A DNA stretch of 50,491 nt from JAQUBU01 sp036677685 (GTDB taxonomy: Bacteria > Bacillota > Syntrophomonadia > Syntrophomonadales > Syntrophomonadaceae). The stretch's first letter is position 1; every line of letters starts with the position of its first letter. The notes beneath the pieces were generated by a model that saw nothing but the letters and a program-made list of their open reading frames with translations, ran no database searches and had not been told where the DNA came from. Positions 18,553 to 27,241 of the stretch are shown piece by piece. The position numbers and the translations under genes are program-made. The DNA is taken from positions 1-50,491 of the forward strand of contig JAVBWA010000017.1 in the NCBI GenBank assembly GCA_036677685.1, read 5' to 3'.

Positions 18553-19638
18553 TTACTTGATAAGTTTCCGGATATTATCACCGGGGGCTAAACCAAGCTC
18601 TTCCTGCAGAGTTTTCTCATAAACCCTATAATGTTTTATGGCCCGGTTCTTCCTGTTGCTTTCTTGGTACAGATTTATCAGCAGTTTGGAAACATCCTCT
18701 ATGTATGGATTTCTTTTAAAGGCCTTTAACAGTATTTTCTCCGCTTTATCAAAAACCGCGGTCTGCATATATGTTTGGGCCAGGGTTAGAACAAGATCCA
18801 TATATTGCTGCTGTAGTGCCTCGCGCTCCGGTTCGGCCCATATCCAACCACTGCCTTCGTAATAATCGGCAAAATATAAAGACTCAGCTTTTTCAAGAGC
18901 ATCAATATTGTTCTTGTCTTCTTTGAATTCCTTGAACAAGAAATTATCCAGTTCCACTTCTCCCAGATTAAGCGTATAATTACCTTCTATGCTGATCACA
19001 TTTTTTTCTACTCCGTATTCCTGCAAGGCTTTTCTGATATAATAGATCCCGTTATACAGCCCATGTATTGCTTTTTGCAAATCAGTACCGCCCCAGACAG
19101 TTTCCAGTATCTCATCTCTGCTCACTTCTCGGCCGGCATGGTGGAGTAAAAAGGCAAAAATTTCCCGGGTTTTTTCCGAACGCCATTTTATTGCTTCCTG
19201 CCCTTCCCATCCGGCCTGAAATTTACCCAGGGTAATAATGCTGAATTTCCTTGTGCTTGCTGAAGGTATTACGTGCCTGTTCTTACTCAAAATCCTTTGC
19301 ATGCTAATATCAAAGCGTTCTTTAGAAATTGGTTTCAATATATAATCAAGGGCATGCAGTTCAAAAGCCTCAATGGCATACTGGTCATAAGCAGTCACAA
19401 AAACTATATCGCTTTGCGGGCAATGGTCAAGTATCCGGGAGGCAGCATCAATCCCTTGCAGTTGGGGCATGTTAATATCCATGAACACCACCTGGGGATA
19501 TAATGCGGCCATTTCGTTTATTGCCTCCAAAGGATTGGTAAATGTGCCGGCAACCTCAACAGCATCATAATCGCGGAGCAGGTATTCAAGTTCTCTTAAT
19601 GCCGGTCTCTCATCATCAATTAATACAGCCTTTATCAT
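18553..19638 (-). CDS. Response regulator, receiver plus SARP/BTAD
   Basis: 361-residue transcriptional regulator. Receiver residues 1-120 with D8/D9 pocket, phosphoacceptor D54 (FMDINMPQ), VTAYDQ switch and YILKPIS lysine. A winged helix occupies about 135-225 (KTREIFAFLLHHAGREVSRDEI, YYIRKALQEYGV). A full BTAD of TPR-like helices occupies about 228-361 (ALQQQYMDLVLTLAQTYMQTAVF, NPYIEDVSKLLINLYQESN). The SARP/BTAD architecture is that of transcriptional activators. It overlaps the kinase gene by 23 bp, indicating coupling and partnership. It is a paralogue of the regulator at 1464-2423. Confidence 0.9.
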   Translation of the reverse strand: MIKAVLIDDERPALRELEYLLRDYDAVEVAGTFTNPLEAINEMAALYPQVVFMDINMPQLQGIDAASRILDHCPQSDIVFVTAYDQYAIEAFELHALDYILKPISKERFDISMQRILSKNRHVIPSASTRKFSIITLGKFQAGWEGQEAIKWRSEKTREIFAFLLHHAGREVSRDEILETVWGGTDLQKAIHGLYNGIYYIRKALQEYGVEKNVISIEGNYTLNLGEVELDNFLFKEFKEDKNNIDALEKAESLYFADYYEGSGWIWAEPEREALQQQYMDLVLTLAQTYMQTAVFDKAEKILLKAFKRNPYIEDVSKLLINLYQESNRKNRAIKHYRVYEKTLQEELGLAPGDNIRKLIK

Positions 19639-22600
19639 AATTAACCACTTCCCTTTTTATTGGAATATATAGATTGACTTCGGTTCCCCTGCCAATCCGG
19701 CTTTCAATTTCCAGTCCTCTTCCGTAAAGCTGCTTGAGCCTCTTGTCAATGTTATAGAGCCCTACCCCGCCTTTATGGTCTTGAGTAATAAGGTCTTTCA
19801 GTTTTTCTTCATCGATGCCTACGCCATTATCCTTAACTCTAATATGCAAGTACTTCTCATCCCGCTTAACCAGTATATCTATCTTTCCGCCTTGCGGACC
19901 AGGCAGTATGCCATGGATAACCGCATTTTCCACCAACGGCTGAATTATCAGCATGGGAATCTGCATTTCCAGTTCATCCGGCAAATCGAAGTCAACCTCC
20001 AGGCGCTCTTCAAAACGGGCTTTTTCAATGGCCACATAGGCCCGGACTAATTCCAGTTCATTCTTAAGCGGCACCAACTGGCTTAATTCCCGGAAATCAA
20101 AACTTCTTCTAAGATAGTTGCCAAACTCAATAATAAGGTTGCGGGCCTTGTCAATATCATAGCGAGAGATGGATACAACGGTATTTAGAGCATTATATAA
20201 AAAGTGCGGTTTTATCTGAGCCTGCAAGAACGCCATTTCAGCGGTTTTGGCTTTTTCCACCGTTTCCTTTAGCTGAATCAGAGTTTTTACCCGGGCCATA
20301 AGTTCCTGAGTATCAAAGGGCTTGGTGAGATAGTCATTGGCCCCGCAGTCCATACCCAGCAGCATATCGTTTATGGATACTCTAGCAGTAAGCATCAATA
20401 CCGGGAGTTCTGCAACCGAGTAAGTTTTTCTGATTTCGCGGCATATGTCATACCCTGATAAATCCGGCATCATAACATCCAAAATAAGCAGTGACACATC
20501 TTTTTCCCGGGCAAATTCCGCGAAAAACTGGTCACTTGAACTTAGCGCGGTCAGCGAATAATTATTCATCTTAAGAATGTTTGACAAAGCGATGAGATTC
20601 GCTGGGCTGTCATCCACCAGCATTATATGGGCTCCCTCAGCCTTATGCCGCAAAGGAAATTGCGGCATATCCAATCCACCAAGATCAATTTCGGCAGGGC
20701 CGCTATGACTTAATTCTTCTTCAACCGCCCCCCTATAAATTGGAACCGTAAAGAAGAATTTTGATCCTTGTCCAGGCTTGGATTCTACCCACATTTGGCC
20801 GCCATGCGCTTCAACCAGTTGTTTGCTGATAGGTAGTCCCAATCCAGCCCCTCCGTGTTTGCGGGTAAGTGAATCCTCCAGTTGCTGAAAAGATATGAAT
20901 ATACTGTCAAGTTTATCCTGCGGTATGCCGCTTCCGGTATCCTCTACACAGCTTTCAACGTATTCTCCTACTTGCCTGGCTGATACTTTGACATAACCTG
21001 TTGAAGTAAATTTCAATGCATTTCCCACTAGATTATACATTATCTGGAGGATGCGGTTTTCATCGGCATTTATATAGGGGAGGCCTTCCGGTATATCTGA
21101 ATATATCCCGACATCTTTCGATTTATCCAGTCTCTCAAGTATATGCAATACGCTTTCAACTACTCGTTTAAGACTGACCGGTTCCAGGTTCATCTGCAAC
21201 TCGTAGTTTTTTAGTTTAGAATAATCCAATATATCATTTATCAGGTGGGTAAGGCGTTTGCCGCTGGCTGTAATCAACGACAGACTGGCTTGCTGTTTTT
21301 CATTGACCGGTCCATCAGCACCCTGGGAAATACCTTGGGCAACATTTACTATGGCATTCAAAGGGGTTCTGAGTTCATGAGAGGTATTAGCCAGGAAATC
21401 ATCCTTCATTTCATCGAGCCTCATTAGTTTTTCCGATAGCAGTCTGCTGTCATCAAAGGCTTTTGAAAACCGTCTCGCCAGGATAATAGCTTGCAAAAAC
21501 AGCAATACAAGAAAACCAAAGGGGGAAAACTCCCCGAAACTGGAGGAAATAATATTATTCTGGTAAAGTACATCATGGACTCCCCCCAGGGCAGCGGCTA
21601 AAGCCCCGATAAAGATGATTGCCGAATCCACTTTATTCTCTTGGAAGGCCCTCACGCTGCATATTACCGCATAGGCAACAATTGCCAGCAACATGCCTTC
21701 AATGGGATAAGACAGGCTTGTATACAAATATATGGGCGAAAGTATAATAAACAGCGACATCAAAGCGGCATAAACTATAAACACTCTTTTCAGCTTCTGC
21801 GAAACCTGTTCCGGGAACAATTCTTCTATAAGCAATACAAACACTACAGGAAACCAAACCAGCGTAACATAGTCTACTGTGACAATAAGGCGGTAGCCGG
21901 CCCAGGGAAGTACTTTGTTAATGATATAATCACCGAATATAACTGTCCTGCCCATGGCAATCAGACACATTAGCACAAAGTACAGGCTGACCCTGTCCTC
22001 TTTGCGCAGGAGAAAAATGCAGAGATAGTAAAGCGCCATGATGAAGAAAGTGCCAAGCAAAAACAAGTCCTTATAGCCAATGGTTTTGTCATACTCAACT
22101 ATTTGGGAAACAGGACCCATAATAATGGGATACCACATCCCGCCACGGGCATAAGAAAAGTTGGCAACCTGAAGGATTATATCAAAGTTCGTTGAAGGTG
22201 AGATGAATTCAGCCATAACCGGACGGTATTCCGGCAAAAAATGCTCTTTGTCAATTCCAACCTTGCCGTTGGAAGCAATGAGCCTTTCGTTTATGTAAAG
22301 CTTATAAGCGGTAGAAACCGTAGGCATTCTGATGGCAAGTTCCTGTCCCGCTGTCGTATTATTTACCCTCAACCGGTAAGTTGCAGTACCGAAGCCAGGC
22401 AAGCTTTGGCCGTTGACTTGGTACGTATTCCATACTCTGGGCACTTCAGCATACAAGTCAGGTTTTAAGTTATTATTACAAAGATCATTATAGCTAAGAG
22501 GCTTTTGCCAGTAGAATTCCCATTCACCATCCAGGGTTATATTTCTTGAATCTATATCCCATTGCTGAAGATTCAACAAGCCTTTATTTATTTCAGGACT

Positions 22601-22693
22601 ATTTGAGAGAACACGATTTGAACACCCTGACAGCAAAAACATCAACACTAATATGAAGGGAAGCCATATATAATTAAATCTCTTCATGGACAT
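19616..22693 (-). CDS. Hybrid 7TMR-DISM sensor kinase with two kinase cores
   Basis: 1025-residue membrane kinase. It begins as a lipoprotein-like signal (FLLSGC, C24), then a 7TMR-DISM extracellular domain (about 40-185, LDGEWEFYWQKPL), seven membrane helices (about 195-405), a HisKA core with H439 in NTSHELRTPLNAI, and a first HATPase domain (N box NLVGNALKFT, GSGIPQ, GLGLPISKQL). A receiver domain follows with D739 (LILDVMMPDLSG), then a LytS-type core with H830 in QAQIKPHFLYN, and a second HATPase domain (LVENAVIHGI, DNGVGID, GVGLYNIDKRL). All catalytic motifs look intact. The partner is the coupled SARP regulator. The double-core layout could allow an internal phosphorelay, HisKA to receiver, controlling the LytS-type output. 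The first of two close ATGs is used; 22687 is an alternative. Confidence 0.92.
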   Translation of the reverse strand: MSMKRFNYIWLPFILVLMFLLSGCSNRVLSNSPEINKGLLNLQQWDIDSRNITLDGEWEFYWQKPLSYNDLCNNNLKPDLYAEVPRVWNTYQVNGQSLPGFGTATYRLRVNNTTAGQELAIRMPTVSTAYKLYINERLIASNGKVGIDKEHFLPEYRPVMAEFISPSTNFDIILQVANFSYARGGMWYPIIMGPVSQIVEYDKTIGYKDLFLLGTFFIMALYYLCIFLLRKEDRVSLYFVLMCLIAMGRTVIFGDYIINKVLPWAGYRLIVTVDYVTLVWFPVVFVLLIEELFPEQVSQKLKRVFIVYAALMSLFIILSPIYLYTSLSYPIEGMLLAIVAYAVICSVRAFQENKVDSAIIFIGALAAALGGVHDVLYQNNIISSSFGEFSPFGFLVLLFLQAIILARRFSKAFDDSRLLSEKLMRLDEMKDDFLANTSHELRTPLNAIVNVAQGISQGADGPVNEKQQASLSLITASGKRLTHLINDILDYSKLKNYELQMNLEPVSLKRVVESVLHILERLDKSKDVGIYSDIPEGLPYINADENRILQIMYNLVGNALKFTSTGYVKVSARQVGEYVESCVEDTGSGIPQDKLDSIFISFQQLEDSLTRKHGGAGLGLPISKQLVEAHGGQMWVESKPGQGSKFFFTVPIYRGAVEEELSHSGPAEIDLGGLDMPQFPLRHKAEGAHIMLVDDSPANLIALSNILKMNNYSLTALSSSDQFFAEFAREKDVSLLILDVMMPDLSGYDICREIRKTYSVAELPVLMLTARVSINDMLLGMDCGANDYLTKPFDTQELMARVKTLIQLKETVEKAKTAEMAFLQAQIKPHFLYNALNTVVSISRYDIDKARNLIIEFGNYLRRSFDFRELSQLVPLKNELELVRAYVAIEKARFEERLEVDFDLPDELEMQIPMLIIQPLVENAVIHGILPGPQGGKIDILVKRDEKYLHIRVKDNGVGIDEEKLKDLITQDHKGGVGLYNIDKRLKQLYGRGLEIESRIGRGTEVNLYIPIKREVVNYDKGCIN

Positions 22694-22713
22694 TATTCCA
22701 CTTCACTCTCGTT

Positions 22714-22742
22714 TATCTATGGTATTTTTCACTTTATGTCAA
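22714..22742 (-). promoter_or_regulatory. Sigma-A promoter of the hybrid kinase operon
   Basis: On the minus strand TTGACA (22737-22742) is separated by 17 bp from TAGATA (22714-22719), a near-consensus housekeeping promoter about 20 nt ahead of the kinase start, implying a very short leader. Confidence 0.65.
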
Positions 22743-23221
22743 TTATATCGGAAATGGAATAAAATGCTTATAAATATCTGCTTTGTATTCAGGTTATTGA
22801 CCTTAGAGGGTTTTAGCGAGTTTAGCCCGGGTGCACCAACAGTAATGAAATCAGAAAAATATTAAGACATAAAATATGACCTTAAGAAATAAGCTAAAAC
22901 CCATATCCAGTTTATACATTTCTACCGCTGCAAGCTATTAAACAAACAAGCAATTAGTGATTAAGCCCTCCAAGGAATCATAACCTATAGTTATATATTA
23001 ATAAAACCATTCATTCTATTTATTTATAATTTTCGGCACATTGTGATAAAATACGATGAAGATTGTTTCCAAGCTGCTTTGGGCTGAATCCGGTCCTCGG
23101 GATAGAAAAATTGATACCGAGAATAGCCCGGAGTTCGATCCCATTAAATGCAGGGAGATTTTCAAGACGTAAATGACCTGTCCTGGACGGTCCTTCCCAG
23201 TTTATTGGAGGTGAGTAGTTT
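22743..23221. other. Intergenic stretch upstream of the TVP38 gene
   Basis: No gene is supported here. A -10-like TAAAAT at about 23048 could start the TVP38-rhodanese transcript. The leader from about 23060 to 23210 is G+C-richer and can form a short CTCGG/CCGAG hairpin around 23096-23122, but I do not recognise an RNA family. Confidence 0.4.
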
Positions 23222-23935
23222 ATGAAGAACATATTTCGCGGATATTGGGGAAAAATATTGGTGTTGCTGATTCTAGCCTGTCTATATTTATTTGTTCCCT
23301 TCATTAAGGTTAACGTCAATCAGGCCTTTTTCATTTTAAGCAATGTAGATGTTGAACTGGCCCGGGGCTATATTTTAGGGTTTGGAATCTGGGCCCCTAT
23401 CGTATCCTTTTTGTTGATGGTTTTTCAATCGGTAATAGCACCTTTGCCCGCTTTCATAATAACTTTTGCCAACGCCGGTCTGTTTGGGTGGATTTATGGA
23501 GCGATTCTCTCCTGGTCAAGTGCCATGGTAGGAGCAATGGTCTGTTTTTACATTGCCAGGTACCTGGGAAGGGACGTGGTTGAAAAATTCACTTCCAATA
23601 AAGCACTTAACAGTATTGACAGCTTCTTCAAGTATTACGGCAAATACGCTATCCTTATCGCCCGGCTCCTGCCCTTCGTCTCATTTGATATTGTAAGTTA
23701 CGCTGCCGGATTGACTTCCATGGGCTTCTGGGAGTTTTTTATAGCTACCGGTATCGGACAAATGCCCGCGACCATTATTTATTCCTATATAGGCGGCATG
23801 CTGACCGGGGGAACAAAAACCATGGTAACGGGGCTCCTGATTCTCTTTGCTCTGAGTGCATTGATTGTACTCTTCAAAAATATATGGCAGGACAAGAAGA
23901 AAAGGGAGGGAATTGCTTTTGAAAAAGGGATCTAG
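23222..23935 (+). CDS. TVP38/TMEM64 (DedA-like) membrane protein
   Basis: 237 residues with about five to six membrane helices. It carries the family hallmarks: a FITFANAGLFGWIYG re-entrant segment, a GAMVCFYIARYLGRD motif and the second re-entrant region ARLLPFVSFDIVSYAAGLT. This superfamily is made of transporters or scramblase-like proteins of debated substrate. The gene has an ideal GGAGGTGAG ribosome site and overlaps the rhodanese lipoprotein gene by 17 bp, suggesting a joint function. In E. coli, TVP38 proteins YdjX/YdjZ lie in one gene cluster with the rhodanese YnjE, a comparable pairing known from genome context. Confidence 0.88.
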   Translation: MKNIFRGYWGKILVLLILACLYLFVPFIKVNVNQAFFILSNVDVELARGYILGFGIWAPIVSFLLMVFQSVIAPLPAFIITFANAGLFGWIYGAILSWSSAMVGAMVCFYIARYLGRDVVEKFTSNKALNSIDSFFKYYGKYAILIARLLPFVSFDIVSYAAGLTSMGFWEFFIATGIGQMPATIIYSYIGGMLTGGTKTMVTGLLILFALSALIVLFKNIWQDKKKREGIAFEKGI

Positions 23936-24875
23936 GAAACGTTTCCTGAGCATTGTGCTGTGCCTGGCATTGCTTCTGGGAATCGCAGGCTGCCAAAGTC
24001 AGCCCGAATCTTCAGATGTACCGGAAAAAGAATTTAACATCTCAGTCTATCAGAATAACGATTTTCTGATAACAGCGGAAAAGCTTAAAGCCATGCTGGA
24101 TAGCGAAAATCTAGTGCTGGTGGACTGCAACAAGCCTGATATTTACGCATCGGAACACATCCCCGGTGCTCTGGAAGTTGGGTTCCATGCCTTTTCGGAT
24201 AAGATAGGCAGTCCCGGGGATCCGGGCTGGGGTACCATTAAACAAAAGGAAGATTTGCAGAAGACCCTTGAATCATTGGGAATAGACAACCAGAAGACCG
24301 TAGTTTTTTATTCCGATGTCTTTAAGGGACCGGGTGCCGATGGAAGGGCTGTTTGGCAGTTAAAAATTGCCGGAATGAATAATGTGAAAATGCTGGTTGG
24401 AGGCTTATCTTACTGGAAAAGCCTGGGATACCCGGTAACTGCTGAACTTACTCAACCTAAACCTGCGGCCGGAGTCGTGTTAAAGGATTATGACCAAAGC
24501 TACATAGCCACAAAAGATTACGTCTTTGATAATTTAAAGAAACAGGTTCTGCTGGATGTTCGGACGGAAGGTGAATTCAAGGGTTCTCAGAAAGCCGGCG
24601 AACCCCGGGGAGGTCACATTGAAGGAGCGGTCAACATGCTTTGGCTGGATCTGCTCAACGAGGACGGCACCCCTAAATCGCCTGAAGAGATAACAACCCT
24701 AATGGCTTCAAAGGGAGTAAAGCCAGCTGATGACTTCATTGTTTACTGAACCATGGGCATAAGATCTGGATATGCATCCATGATCCTCAGAGCCGTGGGC
24801 TTTGATAAAGTTAGAAACTACGAAGGTTCAATCTACGAATGGGGCGGAGATCCCAAGATGCCGATGGCAAAATAG
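23919..24875 (+). CDS. Two-domain rhodanese lipoprotein, probable selenoprotein (in-frame TGA at 24747)
   Basis: Read through one TGA, the gene gives 318 residues ending at TAG 24873-24875. It starts at a TTG (23919) eight bases after GGAGGG. The lipobox GIAGC gives C25, so it acts outside the membrane. Rhodanese domain 1 (about 45-165) has Ser where the catalytic Cys would be (VVFYSDVFKG). Domain 2 (about 180-318) has DVRTEGEF and, at the active-site loop, VY-(TGA)-TMGIRSGYAS; the family pattern is C-x-x-G-x-R, so TGA sits exactly on the catalytic cysteine, codon 277. The downstream reading continues the fold to the typical end (NYEGSIYEWGGDP). A SECIS-like hairpin starts 13 nt after TGA. 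Read as a stop, the enzyme would lose its active site. Likely role: sulfur or selenium transfer at the cell surface. Confidence 0.82.
24763..24785 (+). promoter_or_regulatory. SECIS-like hairpin after the TGA codon
   Basis: GATCTGGAT (24763-24771) pairs with ATCCATGATC (24776-24785), leaving one bulged T (24781) and the loop ATGC. The apical loop begins 23 nt after the TGA, within the distance usual for bacterial SECIS elements, and contains U and G. The bulge and the loop G echo the E. coli fdhF element, though the bulge is on the opposite arm. Confidence 0.6.
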
Positions 24876-25016
24876 TTATATAGCGATGCCTTGGTGTTTT
24901 TGCGCAAGGTTATTAATAGTGAGTAGCAGCCTAAGCGATTCGACCGGAGGAATTTCCGGGTATAGGGCAAAATCGCAGTTATGCTACCAATAAAGTTCCT
25001 ATATATAGGCATTCAA

Positions 25017-25047
25017 AAGGGGAGAAATTTTCAAGATTTCTCCCCTT
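25017..25047 (+). terminator. Terminator after the rhodanese gene
   Basis: AAGGGGAGAAAT (25017-25028) and ATTTCTCCCCTT (25036-25047) form a perfect 12-bp stem with a 7-nt loop; only a weak A/T tail follows. The rest of 24876-25232 shows no gene. Confidence 0.65.
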
Positions 25048-25232
25048 AAATAATTTCGATGGCAGAATTTTTTATAGCCCACAATAATTAATTAACAATC
25101 TCCATGTTAATAACGATGTACCAGGTTCCGCTTACACTTGTTTTTAAGAATTGGGTGCAGATTTTCAATGAAATGATTCTGCCCAAACAGTTATAAATCG
25201 AAATAAAGCTTATCATTGTTCAACGGAATGAC

Positions 25233-25724
25233 CTAACCTTCATTACATATGTTCTTATTGATATATTTATCAATAGCGAAGCCAGCTACTGCTCCTACTG
25301 CCATTCCCGCAAGCCCGCCTAAAACCGGACCAATAACGGAACAATAGATTACCCCCAAGGTTCCCCCCATAGCAGAACCAATAAATATTCCGTTGCCATA
25401 GGTTTTCAGATGAACTGCTTTGTCTTTTCCGGAACTATAGTTTATTTCTTTAGCCTTATTATAAGCCTGCCATAGGGAAAAAGAATAAACACAGGGATAG
25501 AATAGCAGCCATTGAAAGTCTGTAATCTGCGTTGCTTGAAAGTATTGCCCGCGAAAGGAGTAGAGGATAGTGAGGTTTAGATTCGATTTTACATTGATGA
25601 TAAATTCAAGTAAAACCAAAGCTAATCCGATAAGATAATCACCATTATACAGTTGTCCAAAACCAGGAATAGTAAGAGACCAAAGCAGTGCCATCCATGG
25701 CGAGCGATTACTATTAATAACCAA
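25233..25724 (-). CDS. Small membrane protein with glycine zipper
   Basis: 163 residues. The N-terminal motif WSLTIPGFGQLYNGDYLIG (residues about 15-33) is the helix pair seen in TM2-like and DUF5683-like membrane proteins. Two further hydrophobic helices precede a polar loop, and the C terminus is a Gly/Ala-rich zipper (GSAMGGTLGVI, GGLAGMAVGAVAGFAID). The start is a TTG with GGTGA close upstream; an in-frame ATG ten codons later is possible. Function unknown. It stands alone between the rhodanese terminator and a dispersed repeat copy. Confidence 0.65.
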   Translation of the reverse strand: MVINSNRSPWMALLWSLTIPGFGQLYNGDYLIGLALVLLEFIINVKSNLNLTILYSFRGQYFQATQITDFQWLLFYPCVYSFSLWQAYNKAKEINYSSGKDKAVHLKTYGNGIFIGSAMGGTLGVIYCSVIGPVLGGLAGMAVGAVAGFAIDKYINKNICNEG

Positions 25725-25832
25725 TCACCGGCTTTCTCTTTCAAATAGCTTTTCCATTTTTTAATTTTTTATCAACTTAAAATAAATTCATTTGTTTTTA
25801 ATTCTTTCAATATCTTTTGAAGTACAAGTCTT

Positions 25833-25955
25833 AAGCATAGGAACTAACTGCGGAGCAGTCACCGCTGCAATGAGGCGGGGGTTAGAACCCGCCGCCTGTT
25901 TTCTTAATAGGAACCCGACCGTTTAAAGAAGCGGGGGACATCTTTTCGCATCGTT
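25833..25955 (+). repeat. Dispersed intergenic repeat, copy B
   Basis: Starts AAGCATAGGAACTAACTGCGG; CTGCGGAGCAG hairpin at 25848-25858, then CGCTGCAATGAGGCGGGG, a GGCGG(N)CCGCC hairpin, ATAGGAACCCGACCG, the CCGTTT/AAGCGG hairpin and CGCATCGTT as closing strand. The CCGTTT arm differs from CCGCTT of copy D but still pairs through G-U. The remainder of 25725-26212 holds no gene. Confidence 0.8.
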
Positions 25956-26212
25956 AATTGACAAGGGTATACATCAGGGTTGGAGGACGGACCGGGAATG
26001 AGCATCTGGCGGGAAATACCGTGCTGCATAAGCAGTTAATCAGGTCTTGATGAAAAATCTTCGTAATATCTGAAAAGCCTCCGCCATTTTAAAGCCTTGG
26101 TTCTTTTAAGCCAGCATAAAACCCAGCCACATAACCTTCTTTAGTTGGCCGTATACAATCATTTGCTACTGTGAATATTAGGCATAAGCATTTAAAATCG
26201 GAGGTTAAAACT

Positions 26213-27232
26213 ATGCCATTCATACCGCAGCGGGTTGTCTTCGAGCAAGCGGCTTTAAACTACCCCATGGCACAGCAAATGTGGATACGGTTTAGTACTA
26301 ATCCCAAAGTAAAAGTTGAAGTAATTGAGAGCGGGAAAAGGATCAGAGGAATTACGGGTAAAACCTTAAGCGAAACCCATCAAGAGGCAAAAAGAACTCT
26401 GGTAGTGGGAATAAGAAAGACCCTTAAGTTTCAGACCTGCAAACCGTCCGCAGATTATCAGCTTCCCCTGATAACCGGCTGCATGGGAAGGTGCGAGTAT
26501 TGCTACCTAAATACCCAGTTCGGTAAGAATCCTTATATTAGGATATATGTGAATATTGAAGAAATACTCCAGCAAGCCGCGGATTATATAGGGCAGAGGC
26601 AACCGGATGTCACTATATTTGAGGGTGCTGCGGTATCCGACCCGGTCCCGGTCGAACCTTATACCGGTTCTCTGTCCCGGGCTATCCAATTCTTTGCCGG
26701 TCAGAAGTATGCAAAGTTCAGATTTGTCACCAAATATACGGATATTAGTTCACTTCTGGGTATCGAACACTACCAAAAAACCACCATTCGCTTTAGCATC
26801 AATGCAGATAGTGTTATTCGCAGCTATGAACATGCCACCCCCGGCTTAAAACAAAGAATTCAGGCAGCCAGCCAGATGGCTCAAGCCGGATACCCAATGG
26901 GATTTATAATTGGACCGGTGATCCTGTTTCAGGAATGGGAGCAGCAGTATCGGCGAATGTTGGAAAATCTGCGGGATAATTTGCAAAGCCCCAGACCTTT
27001 GGCTTTTGAAGTAATTTCGCATCGTTTTACTCCCCGGGCTAAATCGGTGATTAATGAAATATACCCTGATAATACCCTTCCCATGAATGAAGATGAGCGC
27101 AGGTTCAAATATGGTCAGTTCGGCTATGGTAAATTTTTATATCCAGATGAAGAAATGAAATCGATTCATTCTTTCTTCACTAAAAATATAAAAGATATGT
27201 TTCCGGATTCAAGTATTAGCTATATTATTTGA
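26213..27232 (+). CDS. splB: Spore photoproduct lyase (radical SAM)
   Basis: 339 residues. It repairs the UV-induced 5-thyminyl-5,6-dihydrothymine in spore DNA on germination. The radical SAM cluster motif is C90-x3-C94-x2-C97 (GCMGRCEYCY). The hydrogen-donor cysteine found near residue 141 in Bacillus enzymes is absent: the segment reads FEGAAVSDPVPVEP. Instead C76 lies in FQTCKPSADY, the position used by clostridial enzymes that lack the other cysteine. The start at 26213 is chosen because GGAGG lies just before it; an upstream in-frame start has no such site. It implies a spore-forming host. It ends 9 nt from the convergent kinase gene. Confidence 0.93.
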   Translation: MPFIPQRVVFEQAALNYPMAQQMWIRFSTNPKVKVEVIESGKRIRGITGKTLSETHQEAKRTLVVGIRKTLKFQTCKPSADYQLPLITGCMGRCEYCYLNTQFGKNPYIRIYVNIEEILQQAADYIGQRQPDVTIFEGAAVSDPVPVEPYTGSLSRAIQFFAGQKYAKFRFVTKYTDISSLLGIEHYQKTTIRFSINADSVIRSYEHATPGLKQRIQAASQMAQAGYPMGFIIGPVILFQEWEQQYRRMLENLRDNLQSPRPLAFEVISHRFTPRAKSVINEIYPDNTLPMNEDERRFKYGQFGYGKFLYPDEEMKSIHSFFTKNIKDMFPDSSISYII

Positions 27233-27241
27233 GCTATCTGG

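Noticed and set aside
23020..23319. 99-residue minus-strand frame across the TVP38 start
   Set aside because: Antisense to the 5' end of a certain gene, no ribosome site.
24747..24749. TGA as the true stop of the rhodanese gene
   Set aside because: The frame continues with strong rhodanese similarity, the stop would remove the catalytic loop, and a SECIS-like hairpin follows; treated as selenocysteine.
25860..25900. T-arm-like GCGGG-TTCTAAC-CCCGC on the minus strand of the repeat, suggesting a tRNA
   Set aside because: No acceptor stem, anticodon arm or D-arm around it; the loop size and stem vary between copies.
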